Source: Mollicutes bacterium Phil14 (lineage in GTDB: Bacteria > Bacillota_I > Bacilli_A > ML615J-28 > CAG-698). From it: 64,000 bases of DNA. Location of the stretch: positions 1 to 64,000 of the forward strand of contig MSHB01000015.1 of the NCBI GenBank assembly GCA_001940985.1, in the 5' to 3' direction. The translations under genes were made by a program, and so were the position numbers. The notes under the pieces are model-generated. The model did no database searches. It had not been told where the DNA came from and worked only from the letters and a program-made list of their open reading frames with translations. Shown here piece after piece: positions 1-8,242 of this stretch (the first letter of the stretch is position 1; every line of letters begins with the position of its first letter).

Positions 1-7
1 ATCTCAT
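1..7 (-). CDS. 5' end of a gene leaving the left edge
   Basis: An ATG on the minus strand at 5-7 is preceded by an AAAGGAGG ribosome binding site seven bases upstream and by a TATAAT box at 39-44, so a leftward gene very probably starts here. Only two full codons (Met-Arg) lie in the window, so nothing can be said about its product. Confidence 0.55.
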
Positions 8-38
8 TTCTTTTCCTCCTTTCGATTTGTGATTGTAA

Positions 39-44
39 TTATAA
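39..44 (-). promoter_or_regulatory. -10 box of the left-edge gene
   Basis: TATAAT on the minus strand, about 32 bases before the ATG at 7. No good -35 box is present. The expected -35 position (about 62-67) falls in the first copy of the palindrome GGGAATTGATTCCC, so that palindrome could act as an operator. Confidence 0.45.
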
Positions 45-61
45 CAAACATAAAAAAAAGC

Positions 62-273
62 ATGGGAATTGATTCCCACGCATTTTGGCCAAAAAGTGGT
101 GTTTTTCGACTAAAAATAGCATTTTTTAGCTAAAATTTGATGTTTTTGCATAAAAAAAATGGGAATTGATTCCCACGCATTTTGGTCAAAAAGTGGTGTT
201 TTTCGACTAAAAATAGCATTTTTTAGCTAAAATTTGAGGTTTTTGCATAAAAAAATGGGAATCGATTCCCACT
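62..273. repeat. 97-bp tandem direct repeat with palindromes
   Basis: Two nearly identical units (62-158 and 159-254) are followed by a third partial unit (255-273). The full copies differ by two substitutions and one A in a homopolymer, which suggests recent duplication. Each unit begins with the palindrome GGGAATYGATTCCC, perfect in the third copy as TGGGAATCGATTCCCA. Read leftward, each palindrome is followed by a run of seven or more T, directly in copies 2 and 3 and after GC in copy 1, so each resembles an intrinsic terminator. Each unit also holds the smaller palindrome TTTTAGCTAAAA. The array fills the gap between two leftward genes; no ORF or RNA gene is recognisable in it. Confidence 0.9.
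249..272 (-). terminator. terminator of the ImmA-XRE gene
   Basis: The 16-base palindrome at 256-271 is followed on the minus strand by seven T, immediately after the stop codon at 276. The two upstream repeat units offer two further similar hairpins, so read-through would meet three in a row. Confidence 0.65.
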
Positions 274-275
274 TT

Positions 276-2171
276 TTATGGCAAATATTCATGTTTAAAC
301 ACTTTTTTTATTCTTTCATTCCAGCTATCTAGTCCTTCATGATAACATTGTCCTATCAAAAACATATATAATTGATCTATTGGTTTTCCTCGTCTTCCTA
401 ATGATAACCCAGCTAGCTCAATTAACCGATATGATAAACTTGGATATAATTCTAGTGCTGCACATAATGCTAAAACTTTTTCTAAATTAGGAATAGTCCT
501 ACCTTCAAAATAACTATTTAATGTTTTTCTATCAATCTTTGATAGCCTTGACAAATCGCTTATTGAAGCAATACCACTTTTTTTAAATAATAGTTTCAAA
601 CCATCTGAAAAAGTTTTATTCATCTTCATTAATAACATTTCTGCTTCTTCCAACTCTTCAATTACTACACTCATATCACCAGAAACACCAATAATTCTAG
701 AATTTTGTATACTTTTGGCATCTATGTCAATATTTTTCTTATTTTCACTAATAGCACTTGATAGCCAGTAACAAGAAGCATCATATCCTTTATTCTTATA
801 ATCATAACTGATATCAAACTCTAAACAACATTCATCAATATGACTTCTTGCATAATCAGTTAATACAATTTTTTTATTTTCATCATATTCTATATATAAT
901 TTATTATTCAATACAAAAAAGCCATTTGCGTAAACTATTTTTCTTTCATCTAATAGTTTTCGTAATGTCGGATTTTTTGAATATAATTTTATTGCATTCT
1001 TAAAACTAACTAAATATTCTTTTGTATTATAATGAACTAGATTTGCACCTTCAAATGGTTTATGATATTGATCATCTACATAGCAATATGTACCATGAGC
1101 TTCTTTTATTCCCAACTGGCATAGTCTAATTTTCATTGACAATTTTGAAACATTAAAATATTCAGCCAACACCTTGATTGCTTTCTCACACATTTCTGAT
1201 TTAGTGATATTTGGGTATTGTCTTTTTATAATTGCCATTTCTTCTTCATATTTCATAATAATTGTCTTCTTAGGCATTATTATTCTATATGATAATTGTT
1301 GAGCAAAGCACTCAATATAATTTAGAGTTATTAAATAATCTTTTTCAATATCAAAATTTAAATTTTCCATATCAAATATTGACTTTATCTTCGGATTTAA
1401 AATAAATAAAAGTTCAAAAAAGTTTTTATGATATAACCAGTGAATACACTCATGCACTATGGCAACATTTTCACTTGTTTTGTATTTTTTGTTAATATTA
1501 TCGTTAATTAATATAGTTCCCTTTTTAGCTTTGCATCGAGATATACTACCGTCATCTAAACAAATATTTTTATTAACATCTCTAAAACAAATTTTACCAA
1601 GTATATTAGAAGGCAACTTAGTATAAACCTTTTTTAATCCTAATTTTTTAACAATATTATTAACTGGTAATACCATAGGTTCATTTAAAGCTTCTGGACA
1701 TAATTTTTCCAAAAAACTTTCAGCATAACTTTCAAGATTTTTAGCAGACATATATGGAACTAAATGCTTCGTTAGTGTTTTACCTTCAATATATTTATAA
1801 TAGGGTTCTTTTTTGACTGATAAGAATTTCATCTTCTTAATGCCATTATTTAACATTACATTTGTTTCTACAAATACTTTTTCTTCAACATTTTTTTTAA
1901 TAACTTTTTTTGCATGCGCATAATTCACAAATTCTTTTTCAAGAAAAGTCACAATTAGTTCTATCTCAAAACTTATTAGTTCTGTTTCTAATAATTGTAT
2001 ATTTTTCGTATTAATAATATCAATTTTTTTCACATCTCTAAGAACAACATTTTCCAAAAAGCGTCTACTCTTATATTGACATTTTTCCTTATTAAAGTGA
2101 CTTTTCACATATGAATTAACAACTTTATAGTGCTTTTTTTGAATAAATTCAGTAATACTATTATATTCCAT
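276..2171 (-). CDS. ImmA/IrrE metallopeptidase fused to C-terminal XRE HTH
   Basis: A 631-residue protein. The central region carries the zinc peptidase motif HECIH (240-244), followed by E287 in a context ending in Met-Pro near 299-300, the usual ImmA/IrrE arrangement. Near residues 520-575 lies an XRE-type helix-turn-helix. In ImmA/IrrE systems the peptidase cleaves a repressor or responds to DNA damage or phage; here peptidase and DNA-binding domain are in one chain, so it may be a self-contained sensor-regulator. The first 150 residues are lysine-rich and not recognised. The ATG has a GGAAGGGG ribosome binding site. It is followed by the terminator-bearing tandem repeat. The exact role, whether stress regulation, element maintenance or defence, is inference. 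Confidence 0.75.
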   Translation of the reverse strand: MEYNSITEFIQKKHYKVVNSYVKSHFNKEKCQYKSRRFLENVVLRDVKKIDIINTKNIQLLETELISFEIELIVTFLEKEFVNYAHAKKVIKKNVEEKVFVETNVMLNNGIKKMKFLSVKKEPYYKYIEGKTLTKHLVPYMSAKNLESYAESFLEKLCPEALNEPMVLPVNNIVKKLGLKKVYTKLPSNILGKICFRDVNKNICLDDGSISRCKAKKGTILINDNINKKYKTSENVAIVHECIHWLYHKNFFELLFILNPKIKSIFDMENLNFDIEKDYLITLNYIECFAQQLSYRIIMPKKTIIMKYEEEMAIIKRQYPNITKSEMCEKAIKVLAEYFNVSKLSMKIRLCQLGIKEAHGTYCYVDDQYHKPFEGANLVHYNTKEYLVSFKNAIKLYSKNPTLRKLLDERKIVYANGFFVLNNKLYIEYDENKKIVLTDYARSHIDECCLEFDISYDYKNKGYDASCYWLSSAISENKKNIDIDAKSIQNSRIIGVSGDMSVVIEELEEAEMLLMKMNKTFSDGLKLLFKKSGIASISDLSRLSKIDRKTLNSYFEGRTIPNLEKVLALCAALELYPSLSYRLIELAGLSLGRRGKPIDQLYMFLIGQCYHEGLDSWNERIKKVFKHEYLP

Positions 2172-2270
2172 TGTTCCCCTTCCTTTTTTCCAATTTTTAC
2201 CCTATTATATCATTTTTTTATCAACTTGTCTATTTCTTTGTTTTTCTAAACAACCATTATCTAATACTCA

Positions 2271-2320
2271 ATTAAAAAGTTCTTGGACACACTTTTTATA
2301 TAAGTATAATACCAAGAACC
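2271..2320 (-). terminator. terminator after the Abi gene
   Basis: Inverted arms GTTCTTGG (2279-2286) and CCAAGAAC (2312-2319) flank a 25-base loop and are followed on the minus strand by TTTTT. It lies just beyond the Abi_2 stop and ends the three-gene unit from 5992. Confidence 0.6.
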
Positions 2321-2328
2321 TAATGATA

Positions 2329-3240
2329 TCAATTTTTAATTTTTAATAATTCTCTGTAATTTCTCATTCCTGTTTTTTCAAATACAATCTCTTCATTAAT
2401 AGTAACTAATCTATTAAAAAGTGTTTTATAATTATTATCTAATTCCTTAACTACCATATTAAAATCTTTCTGTTCCAAAAGGCATTTAAATGTTATTATT
2501 ACTGCCATTACATCATTATATCCTCTGTCTTTCAAACCTAAAATATAGTGATATTTATTTCTTAAAATTCTACTCTCAGATTTTTCATCAAACAATCTTT
2601 GATTGTGAGCAGATAGATTTCTAAAATATAGCAAGACTAATAAAAAATTATATAATTCTTCTCTAGTAATACCAAATTCATTAGCTATTCTCTTTTGTTC
2701 TTCTTCTTTTAGATATTTATAAAACTTTACCATTAATCCAAATGTTAAGCTATTAATTATTACCCATAAAGGTATTTCATCATAATTTTTGTTATAATAT
2801 TGCATATGTTTTTCATAAGAAAGACTTTTTTTAATCGAATAATTTATTGATTTGAAAAATCCTCTTAATTCACTAATTCTCTTAGGATCATTATTATTTG
2901 TATCATATGATGATAAATCACGATATGCATAACCATATTTTTTAGAGAACTCATATGAAAGAATAGACTTCAAAGTATTTTCAATTGTAATTATATATTT
3001 TAAAACTATCATTCTTAATTCTCTATCAAAATCATATAAAGCAACAATTTCATTGAAATGTGTACCAGACTTAAAAATATTCGGTTTTATGTTAGGTTCA
3101 ATGAAAATATTTTTATATCTGTTTATTAGAAAATAATAATTGTTTCTTTTTAATATATTTAAAGATTTTTCATCTGTTTTTAACCCTTTTTTTATTAAAA
3201 TATCTAATTGCTCTTCGTATGTTTTAAATTCTTTTCTCAT
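2329..3240 (-). CDS. Abi_2 family (AbiD/AbiF-like, HEPN) protein
   Basis: About 303 residues, matching the Abi_2 (PF07751) family: an early YYFLINRYK-like segment, a central ALYDFDRELR-like segment, and the C-terminal RNLSAHNQRLFD motif. RNLSAH fits the Rx4-6H signature of HEPN ribonuclease folds. Family members cause abortive infection or act as toxins by cleaving RNA. A GTG lies four codons upstream, but the ribosome binding site GTGAGGA sits correctly before the ATG at 3238-3240, so I place the start there. The gene begins 17 bases after the PstS-like gene and shares its strand, so it looks co-transcribed with a transporter, an unusual context. No antitoxin-like partner of ordinary size is adjacent. 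Confidence 0.8.
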   Translation of the reverse strand: MRKEFKTYEEQLDILIKKGLKTDEKSLNILKRNNYYFLINRYKNIFIEPNIKPNIFKSGTHFNEIVALYDFDRELRMIVLKYIITIENTLKSILSYEFSKKYGYAYRDLSSYDTNNNDPKRISELRGFFKSINYSIKKSLSYEKHMQYYNKNYDEIPLWVIINSLTFGLMVKFYKYLKEEEQKRIANEFGITREELYNFLLVLLYFRNLSAHNQRLFDEKSESRILRNKYHYILGLKDRGYNDVMAVIITFKCLLEQKDFNMVVKELDNNYKTLFNRLVTINEEIVFEKTGMRNYRELLKIKN

Positions 3241-3257
3241 AAAAGTCCTCACTTATC

Positions 3258-4679
3258 TTAGTAGATTAGATCGTATTCATATAAAGGAGTATAACCAGAT
3301 TCTTTTACCAAATACTGTCCTTTTTTAGATAAAACAAAGTTTATTAATTTATTTATGTTTTCATTTCTTTCAGTTACTGCCATATAAATTCCTTCTGTAA
3401 GCAAATAACTTCCATTAGCAATATTATAAGCATTAGGTTCTATTCCTTCTATTTTCAACATTTTTACATCATAATCTTCTACTAATTCTTTGGCATAATA
3501 TAAAAATGAATATCCAATGGCACCTCTAAAGTTCTTATAATCAGCTACATCTTTTACTATTCCCATCATTGTTGAATAATAATAGTCTTGAGGAGCTTTA
3601 ATAATAGGAGTGTCCCCCATAAACTTTTCCATTGCTGTTTGTGAACCACTATTTTTATTCCTTTGGAAAGCCTTAATTTCTTCGTTTTTTCCTCCAACTT
3701 CCTTCCAGTTTGTTATTTCGCCACTATAAATCTTTTTCACTTCTTCGATTGTTAAAGATTCAACTGGATTATTTTCATTAACAAAGAATACAAAAGCTTC
3801 TTTACCATATTCAATTAGTTCTAACTTTCTATTATTTTCTTCTATTTTTCTTATTTGACTAGCACTAGGATAAACACCAAACATAATATCTATTTCGCCT
3901 ATAGCTAATCGCATATATCCACCTGGAGTATTATTATAAGTATATGGAGATTCATATTGATTAAGTTTACCAATATTTCTTGGATACATCGCCTCAACAA
4001 AACTAGAATACATTGGAAAAAAGGCAGCTGCACCATCAACGATTGGAAGCTTATCACCATATTTAAACTTTTCTTCCTGAGTAAGTTCATATCCATTGGG
4101 AAGTCTAGCGATATTACTATCTTCTTTAAAAGCTAAATATTTATCTGTATCAATATTTTCGTTATTGACAATAGCAATACTTTCTAAATATTTATTATAA
4201 GTTATACCACCAACATACACTAAACTAGATATAATAATAGATATTACCGATATTATAGTAAAAATACTTTTTAATCTTGCTTTTGGCATAATGTAAATCA
4301 AAACAATAGTTTCAATACCAATCAAAAATATCTTAAAATTATTATAAATAATAATAGGAACTTTTGTCATATATACAAATGATAGTAGTAAGTAAACATT
4401 AATAGATGATAAAATTGCTCCGATTATACCTTCTACTTTCAATATTTTCATTTTTTCATTAAATAAGAAGACAGCATTAACAACTATTAACATCACAAAT
4501 AAAATTATGAATAATATTAGTGTCAGTTTGGAAGTAATTACTGAGCTAAAAAGCAATATCAAAAAACCAGAAAAAATCAAACTGAAAATTAAAGTAAAAA
4601 ATATTGTTAAAACAAAATCAATTTTTTTAACACACTTCTTTTCATAAAATGAGTTCAAAATATCAATTAATCGTCTCAT
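3258..4679 (-). CDS. membrane-anchored PstS-like substrate-binding protein
   Basis: About 473 residues. The N-terminal 165 residues form about five hydrophobic segments. The rest is a PBP-like domain of the phosphate-binding (PstS) type, with an IYSGEITNWKEVGG-like segment, a serine-rich RNKNSGSQTAMEKFM-like segment and GAIGYSFLYYA, all typical of PstS ligand-binding loops. The binding domain should face outward, tethered by its own membrane bundle rather than by a lipid. No pstCAB genes are near. The start is the ATG at 4677-4679, preceded by AAAGGTGG; a GTG three codons upstream overlaps that site. It lies 11 bases after the ion-transporter gene, so the two may work together. The ligand is inferred to be phosphate or a similar oxyanion. 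Confidence 0.7.
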   Translation of the reverse strand: MRRLIDILNSFYEKKCVKKIDFVLTIFFTLIFSLIFSGFLILLFSSVITSKLTLILFIILFVMLIVVNAVFLFNEKMKILKVEGIIGAILSSINVYLLLSFVYMTKVPIIIYNNFKIFLIGIETIVLIYIMPKARLKSIFTIISVISIIISSLVYVGGITYNKYLESIAIVNNENIDTDKYLAFKEDSNIARLPNGYELTQEEKFKYGDKLPIVDGAAAFFPMYSSFVEAMYPRNIGKLNQYESPYTYNNTPGGYMRLAIGEIDIMFGVYPSASQIRKIEENNRKLELIEYGKEAFVFFVNENNPVESLTIEEVKKIYSGEITNWKEVGGKNEEIKAFQRNKNSGSQTAMEKFMGDTPIIKAPQDYYYSTMMGIVKDVADYKNFRGAIGYSFLYYAKELVEDYDVKMLKIEGIEPNAYNIANGSYLLTEGIYMAVTERNENINKLINFVLSKKGQYLVKESGYTPLYEYDLIY

Positions 4680-4690
4680 AAAAACCACCT

Positions 4691-5992
4691 TTATAATATT
4701 ATGCTCAAACCCAATAATGCCATAAATAATGTTGGTATTACAATCATTATACCATATTTCAAAAATCTTGCAAATCCATAATCAATACTGTGTTCTTTTA
4801 ATATTGAAATCCACATTATTCCTGCTAATGCTCCAATTGGTGATAAAAAAGCTCCAATGTTACTACCAATTGTTGTTGAATATAATGCTTTAAGATTATC
4901 AAGTGGAATTATTTTAGAGTATAAAACACTCATCGGAATATTATTTATAAGATTACATGATAATGTTGATGTAATACCATATGTTATAATTGGATAATCA
5001 TTATTTAAAATATTTGATATTTTAGATGTTACGCCATACTCAGTAAGTGTTAAAACAATAATAAACATAGAAATGACAAAAGGTGCAAGTGACCATGGTA
5101 CTCTTTTGATGCTATTAATTAAATAATCATTTCCGCTAACTTTTTTAATTTTATTTATAATTTTATTTATGCATAGAATAACAAGTAATAATCCTGCAAA
5201 AATTAATGCTATCAAATACATTTCTACTTTAATATACGATGAAATCACCAGAAATATAGTACATCCTCCAAGTATTGATACACCACTAACTAATAAAATT
5301 TTATCTTTTATTTTTACTTCATTTTGAGTTATCTCTAATTGTTTCTTAAATTCTTTTTTGAATATAAAGCATATCATCAAAAAAGCCGTTACACCAGCAA
5401 ATATAGTTGGTAAAACCATAATAGAAAAATAATCAATAAACGTTATATTAGCGCTAGTGGCTAAATATATATTAGTTGGATTACCAATAATAAAAATCAT
5501 CGACCAAGTGTTTGCTGCAACAAATTCACCAACCAAATAGGGAATAGGATTTATTTTCGCATTTTTTGTAAAGAAAACAATAAATGGCGTAAATGTCAAC
5601 ACTATTATGTCGTTTGATGTAAAGATAGTTAAAAATGATGTTAAAAAATATAATACTGCAAATAAAACTATTTGTTTTCCATTGGCATATTTCAAAGCAA
5701 AATTAGCTAAATATTCAAAAAATCCTAATTCATCTAAAACTATAGACATAAATGTCATTGAGAAAAATAAAACTATTATTTTTATAGGGTTTATTGAATC
5801 ATTACTTAATAATCCATCTATTGCTTTATCCAAACTAAGCAAACCACTTAGAACAATTATTATTGCCCCTAAAAGTGGCATTATCCAAAAAGTTTGAATT
5901 TCATGATTAAATATTTTTACTTTTGGAAATTTAATTGCACAAAATAACATAAAAAATATTACTGTTATACTTAATATAATTACTACTTTCAA
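4691..5992 (-). CDS. ArsB/NhaD/SLC13-type ion transporter
   Basis: A 433-residue protein made almost wholly of hydrophobic helices (about 10-12). Two family features are visible: TSNDIIVLTFTPF near residue 125, and IIGNPTNIYLA near residue 167. Such NxP loops in helical hairpins are typical of the ion transporter (IT) superfamily including ArsB, NhaD and CitT. Substrates range from arsenite and Na+ to dicarboxylates and phosphate, so the substrate cannot be named from sequence. It is the first gene of a probable operon with the PstS-like protein and Abi_2. The start appears to be a TTG (5990-5992) behind a weak AAAGAG site; the nearby in-line ATG runs into a stop. Confidence 0.75.
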   Translation of the reverse strand: MKVVIILSITVIFFMLFCAIKFPKVKIFNHEIQTFWIMPLLGAIIIVLSGLLSLDKAIDGLLSNDSINPIKIIVLFFSMTFMSIVLDELGFFEYLANFALKYANGKQIVLFAVLYFLTSFLTIFTSNDIIVLTFTPFIVFFTKNAKINPIPYLVGEFVAANTWSMIFIIGNPTNIYLATSANITFIDYFSIMVLPTIFAGVTAFLMICFIFKKEFKKQLEITQNEVKIKDKILLVSGVSILGGCTIFLVISSYIKVEMYLIALIFAGLLLVILCINKIINKIKKVSGNDYLINSIKRVPWSLAPFVISMFIIVLTLTEYGVTSKISNILNNDYPIITYGITSTLSCNLINNIPMSVLYSKIIPLDNLKALYSTTIGSNIGAFLSPIGALAGIMWISILKEHSIDYGFARFLKYGIMIVIPTLFMALLGLSIIL

Positions 5993-6017
5993 ATTAACAT
6001 CTCTTTTCAGTCAGATT

Positions 6018-6046
6018 ATTTTAGCAAAAAAAAGTGAAAAAGTAAA
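6018..6046 (-). promoter_or_regulatory. promoter of the transporter/PstS-like/Abi operon
   Basis: On the minus strand, TTTACT (6041-6046), a 17-base spacer and TAAAAT (6018-6023), about 25 bases before the TTG start at 5992. It is divergent from the tRNA promoter. Confidence 0.5.
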
Positions 6047-6055
6047 TACATCTTC

Positions 6056-6084
6056 TTGTATTTTTATTTTAAATATGATATAAT
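6056..6084 (+). promoter_or_regulatory. promoter of tRNA-Leu
   Basis: TTGTAT (6056-6061), a 17-base spacer and TATAAT (6079-6084), twelve bases before the mature 5' end of the tRNA. Confidence 0.8.
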
Positions 6085-6096
6085 AAACAAAGTTAT

Positions 6097-6183
6097 GGCC
6101 TTGTGGTGAAATTGGTAGACGCGCTGGACTCAAAATCCAGTGGTAGCAATACCGTGTCGGTTCGAGTCCGACCAGGGCCACCA
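6097..6183 (+). tRNA. tRNA-Leu (CAA)
   Basis: An 87-base class II tRNA. The acceptor arms GGCCTTG and CAGGGCC pair, the discriminator is A and the CCA end is encoded. The anticodon stem CTGGA/TCCAG encloses the loop CTCAAAA, giving anticodon CAA, which reads UUG leucine codons. A long variable arm and the T-arm GTCGGTTCGAGTCCGAC support the class. It has its own promoter and a following hairpin. Confidence 0.97.
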
Positions 6184-6192
6184 GTTTATTTG

Positions 6193-6218
6193 AACTAGTA
6201 TAAACTAGTTTTTTATTT
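6193..6218 (+). terminator. hairpin after tRNA-Leu
   Basis: AACTAGT (6193-6199), loop ATAA, ACTAGTT (6204-6210), then a T-rich run. The stem is AT-rich and so probably weak; some read-through into the ECF gene is likely and could be its source of transcription. Confidence 0.5.
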
Positions 6219-6229
6219 TGGAGTTTCAT

Positions 6230-6802
6230 ATGAGTAAAAACAAAAATTTAATTAATAAAATATGCTTATCTGGGCTATTTATTGCATTAGGAATTGTACT
6301 ACCTTTTTTAACGGGTCAAATACCAGAAATAGGTAGTATGCTTTCACCTATGCATATTCCAGTACTAATTTGTGGAATAATTTGTGGTTGGAAATATGGT
6401 ATTTTGGTAGGTGCTATCACTCCTATCCTTAGATCAGTTATTTTTCATATGCCTCCAATGTACCCAACTGCTATATCTATGGCTTTTGAGCTTGCTACAT
6501 ATGGATTTGTTTCTGGATTATTATTTAAAATATTCAATGAAGCTGTCTTCAAAAAGAAATACTTATTGTATATTGTTTTAATAATTTCTATGTTATCTGG
6601 CCGAATTGTTTGGGGAATAGCTCGTTTCATCTTAGCTGTTTTTAATGATTCACAAGTATTCACTTTTAAAATGTTCTTAACAGGAGCATTTATACAAGCT
6701 TGGCCAGGAATCATATTACATTTAATACTAATACCATTAATAATTTTCACATTAATGAAAACAAATCTTCTAAAAGAAGAAAATGCCTCATATCGAAATT
6801 GA
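6230..6802 (+). CDS. ECF transporter S component
   Basis: About 190 residues with roughly six hydrophobic helices, matching the substrate-binding S component of energy-coupling-factor vitamin transporters (PF12822 type). Characteristic segments are MHIPVLICGIICGWKYG and TPILRS in the first half, then MPPMYPTAISMAFELATYG. It captures a vitamin or precursor and docks on a shared EcfA/A'/T module, which is not in this window. The substrate cannot be assigned; pantothenate, thiamine precursors and other small cofactors remain possible. The start is the ATG at 6230, preceded by GGAG six bases away; the TTG further upstream would lie before that site. Confidence 0.8.
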   Translation: MSKNKNLINKICLSGLFIALGIVLPFLTGQIPEIGSMLSPMHIPVLICGIICGWKYGILVGAITPILRSVIFHMPPMYPTAISMAFELATYGFVSGLLFKIFNEAVFKKKYLLYIVLIISMLSGRIVWGIARFILAVFNDSQVFTFKMFLTGAFIQAWPGIILHLILIPLIIFTLMKTNLLKEENASYRN

Positions 6803-6818
6803 TATAAGGCCATTTTTT
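6785..6818. terminator. bidirectional terminator, ECF gene / pdp
   Basis: GCCTCATATC (6785-6794) and GATATAAGGC (6801-6810) form a stem with one mismatch, followed on the plus strand by six T and on the minus strand by TTTTC. It overlaps the 3' end of the ECF gene and serves both convergent genes. Confidence 0.75.
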
Positions 6819-8124
6819 ATGCTTTTGTTATAATATCTAAAATAATATTTTGTTCTTCAACAAATTCATCACTAACGATAAAAGCATCTTTAAGTTTTCT
6901 AATTGCTTCTTCTTCATTTTTACCATTAGAATAAATTTTTGCTAGCAAGTCATTTTTACTAACTTTACTACCAACTTTAACTTTTATTTCTAAACCAACT
7001 ACTGGATCAATTTTTTCATCTTTTGTTGCTCTACCAGCACCAAGTAACATAGCTACATTGCCAACTTGCAATGTTTTTATTTTATCAACATATCCATCTT
7101 TATCACTTCTAACTTCAATAACTTTATTTGCTTTTCCAAATAAATCATAATTATTAATAACTTCAGGATTTCCATGTTGATAAGAAATCATTTGACGGAA
7201 TTTTTCAAGTGCTTCGCCATTTTGGATTTTCTCTTCTACTAGTTGCATTGCCTCTTCCTTATCATTTGCTGTTCCAGTCATCAAAAGCATTTCTGCGCTA
7301 ATTTCATGGCATAATTTTTGGAAATCTGGAGTACCTCTTCCTTTTAAGGTCTCTATTGCTTCAATTACTTCTAATGAGTTACCAACTGCTTCTCCAAGAG
7401 GTTGATCCATATCAGTAAGCATTGCAACAGTTTTTCTTCCACAAGCTTCGCCAATTGATACCATAGCTTTAGCCAATATTCTTGCGTCATTAATATTTTT
7501 CATAAAGGCTCCATCGCCTACTTTAACATCAAGCAAAATACTATGAGCTCCACTAGCCAACTTCTTTGACATTATAGAACTTGCAATTAAACCGACTGAT
7601 TCAACAGTTCCTGTAACATCACGAAGAGCATATAGTTTCTTATCTGCTGGAGTAATATTGGCTGTTTGACCAACCACAGCAATACCAATCTCTCTTACTT
7701 GCTTAAAGAATTTTTCCGGTTCAACTGATATAGTAAATCCAGGTATAGACTCTAATTTATCCAATGTTCCTCCAGTATGACCTAAACCTCTACCACTCAT
7801 TTTTGCAATTTTCAAACCACATGCGGCAACAACTGGAGCAACAACTAACGTTGTTTTATCACCAACGCCACCAGTAGAATGCTTATCTACACAGATGCCA
7901 TCAATTGTACTAAGGTCTATTTTTTCACCACTATTTAGCATTTCCATTGTAAGATTAGTTTGTTCTTCATTATTTAAGCCATTAAAACATATTGCCATTA
8001 AAAGGGCACTCACTTGATAATCAGGAATAATACCTTTTACATAGCCATCAATTATAAAATGAATTTCTTCTTTAGTAAGAATTCCACCTTGTTTTTTCTT
8101 TATTATTATATCAACTACTCTCAA
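6817..8124 (-). CDS. pdp: pyrimidine-nucleoside phosphorylase
   Basis: About 435 residues of the thymidine/pyrimidine-nucleoside phosphorylase family, which converts uridine, thymidine or deoxyuridine plus phosphate to base and (deoxy)ribose-1-phosphate. The family signature SGRGLGHTGGTLDKLE is present near residue 110, preceded by DKHSTGGVGDKTTL, the phosphate-binding loop. The C-terminal alpha/beta domain is intact and the length is normal. The start is the TTG at 8122-8124: AAGGAG lies eight bases before it, and the protein then begins MRVVDIIIKKKQGG, as family members do. The upstream GTG would overlap the ribosome binding site. It stands alone, without deoC or cdd, so it is probably a general salvage enzyme. 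Confidence 0.93.
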   Translation of the reverse strand: MRVVDIIIKKKQGGILTKEEIHFIIDGYVKGIIPDYQVSALLMAICFNGLNNEEQTNLTMEMLNSGEKIDLSTIDGICVDKHSTGGVGDKTTLVVAPVVAACGLKIAKMSGRGLGHTGGTLDKLESIPGFTISVEPEKFFKQVREIGIAVVGQTANITPADKKLYALRDVTGTVESVGLIASSIMSKKLASGAHSILLDVKVGDGAFMKNINDARILAKAMVSIGEACGRKTVAMLTDMDQPLGEAVGNSLEVIEAIETLKGRGTPDFQKLCHEISAEMLLMTGTANDKEEAMQLVEEKIQNGEALEKFRQMISYQHGNPEVINNYDLFGKANKVIEVRSDKDGYVDKIKTLQVGNVAMLLGAGRATKDEKIDPVVGLEIKVKVGSKVSKNDLLAKIYSNGKNEEEAIRKLKDAFIVSDEFVEEQNIILDIITKA

Positions 8125-8221
8125 TTGTCTCACTCCTTATTAATTTTACTATAATATTATTATACTCTATTTTATCATTTTATGCAAACATTTTCATTAC
8201 TATAAAGTATATAAATTATAG

Positions 8222-8227
8222 TATAAT
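8222..8227 (+). promoter_or_regulatory. -10 box of the histidine phosphatase gene
   Basis: TATAAT fifteen bases before the ATG at 8243, giving a very short leader that holds only the GGTGAT ribosome binding site. The -35 is not convincing. Confidence 0.5.
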
Positions 8228-8242
8228 AAAAATGGTGATATT

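Noticed and set aside
6011-6229. Minus-strand open frame of about 72 codons across the tRNA-Leu gene
   Set aside because: It is the antisense of the tRNA (the VGLEPTRY...LSPARLPISPQG type of false protein often annotated over tRNA-Leu) and has no ribosome binding site.
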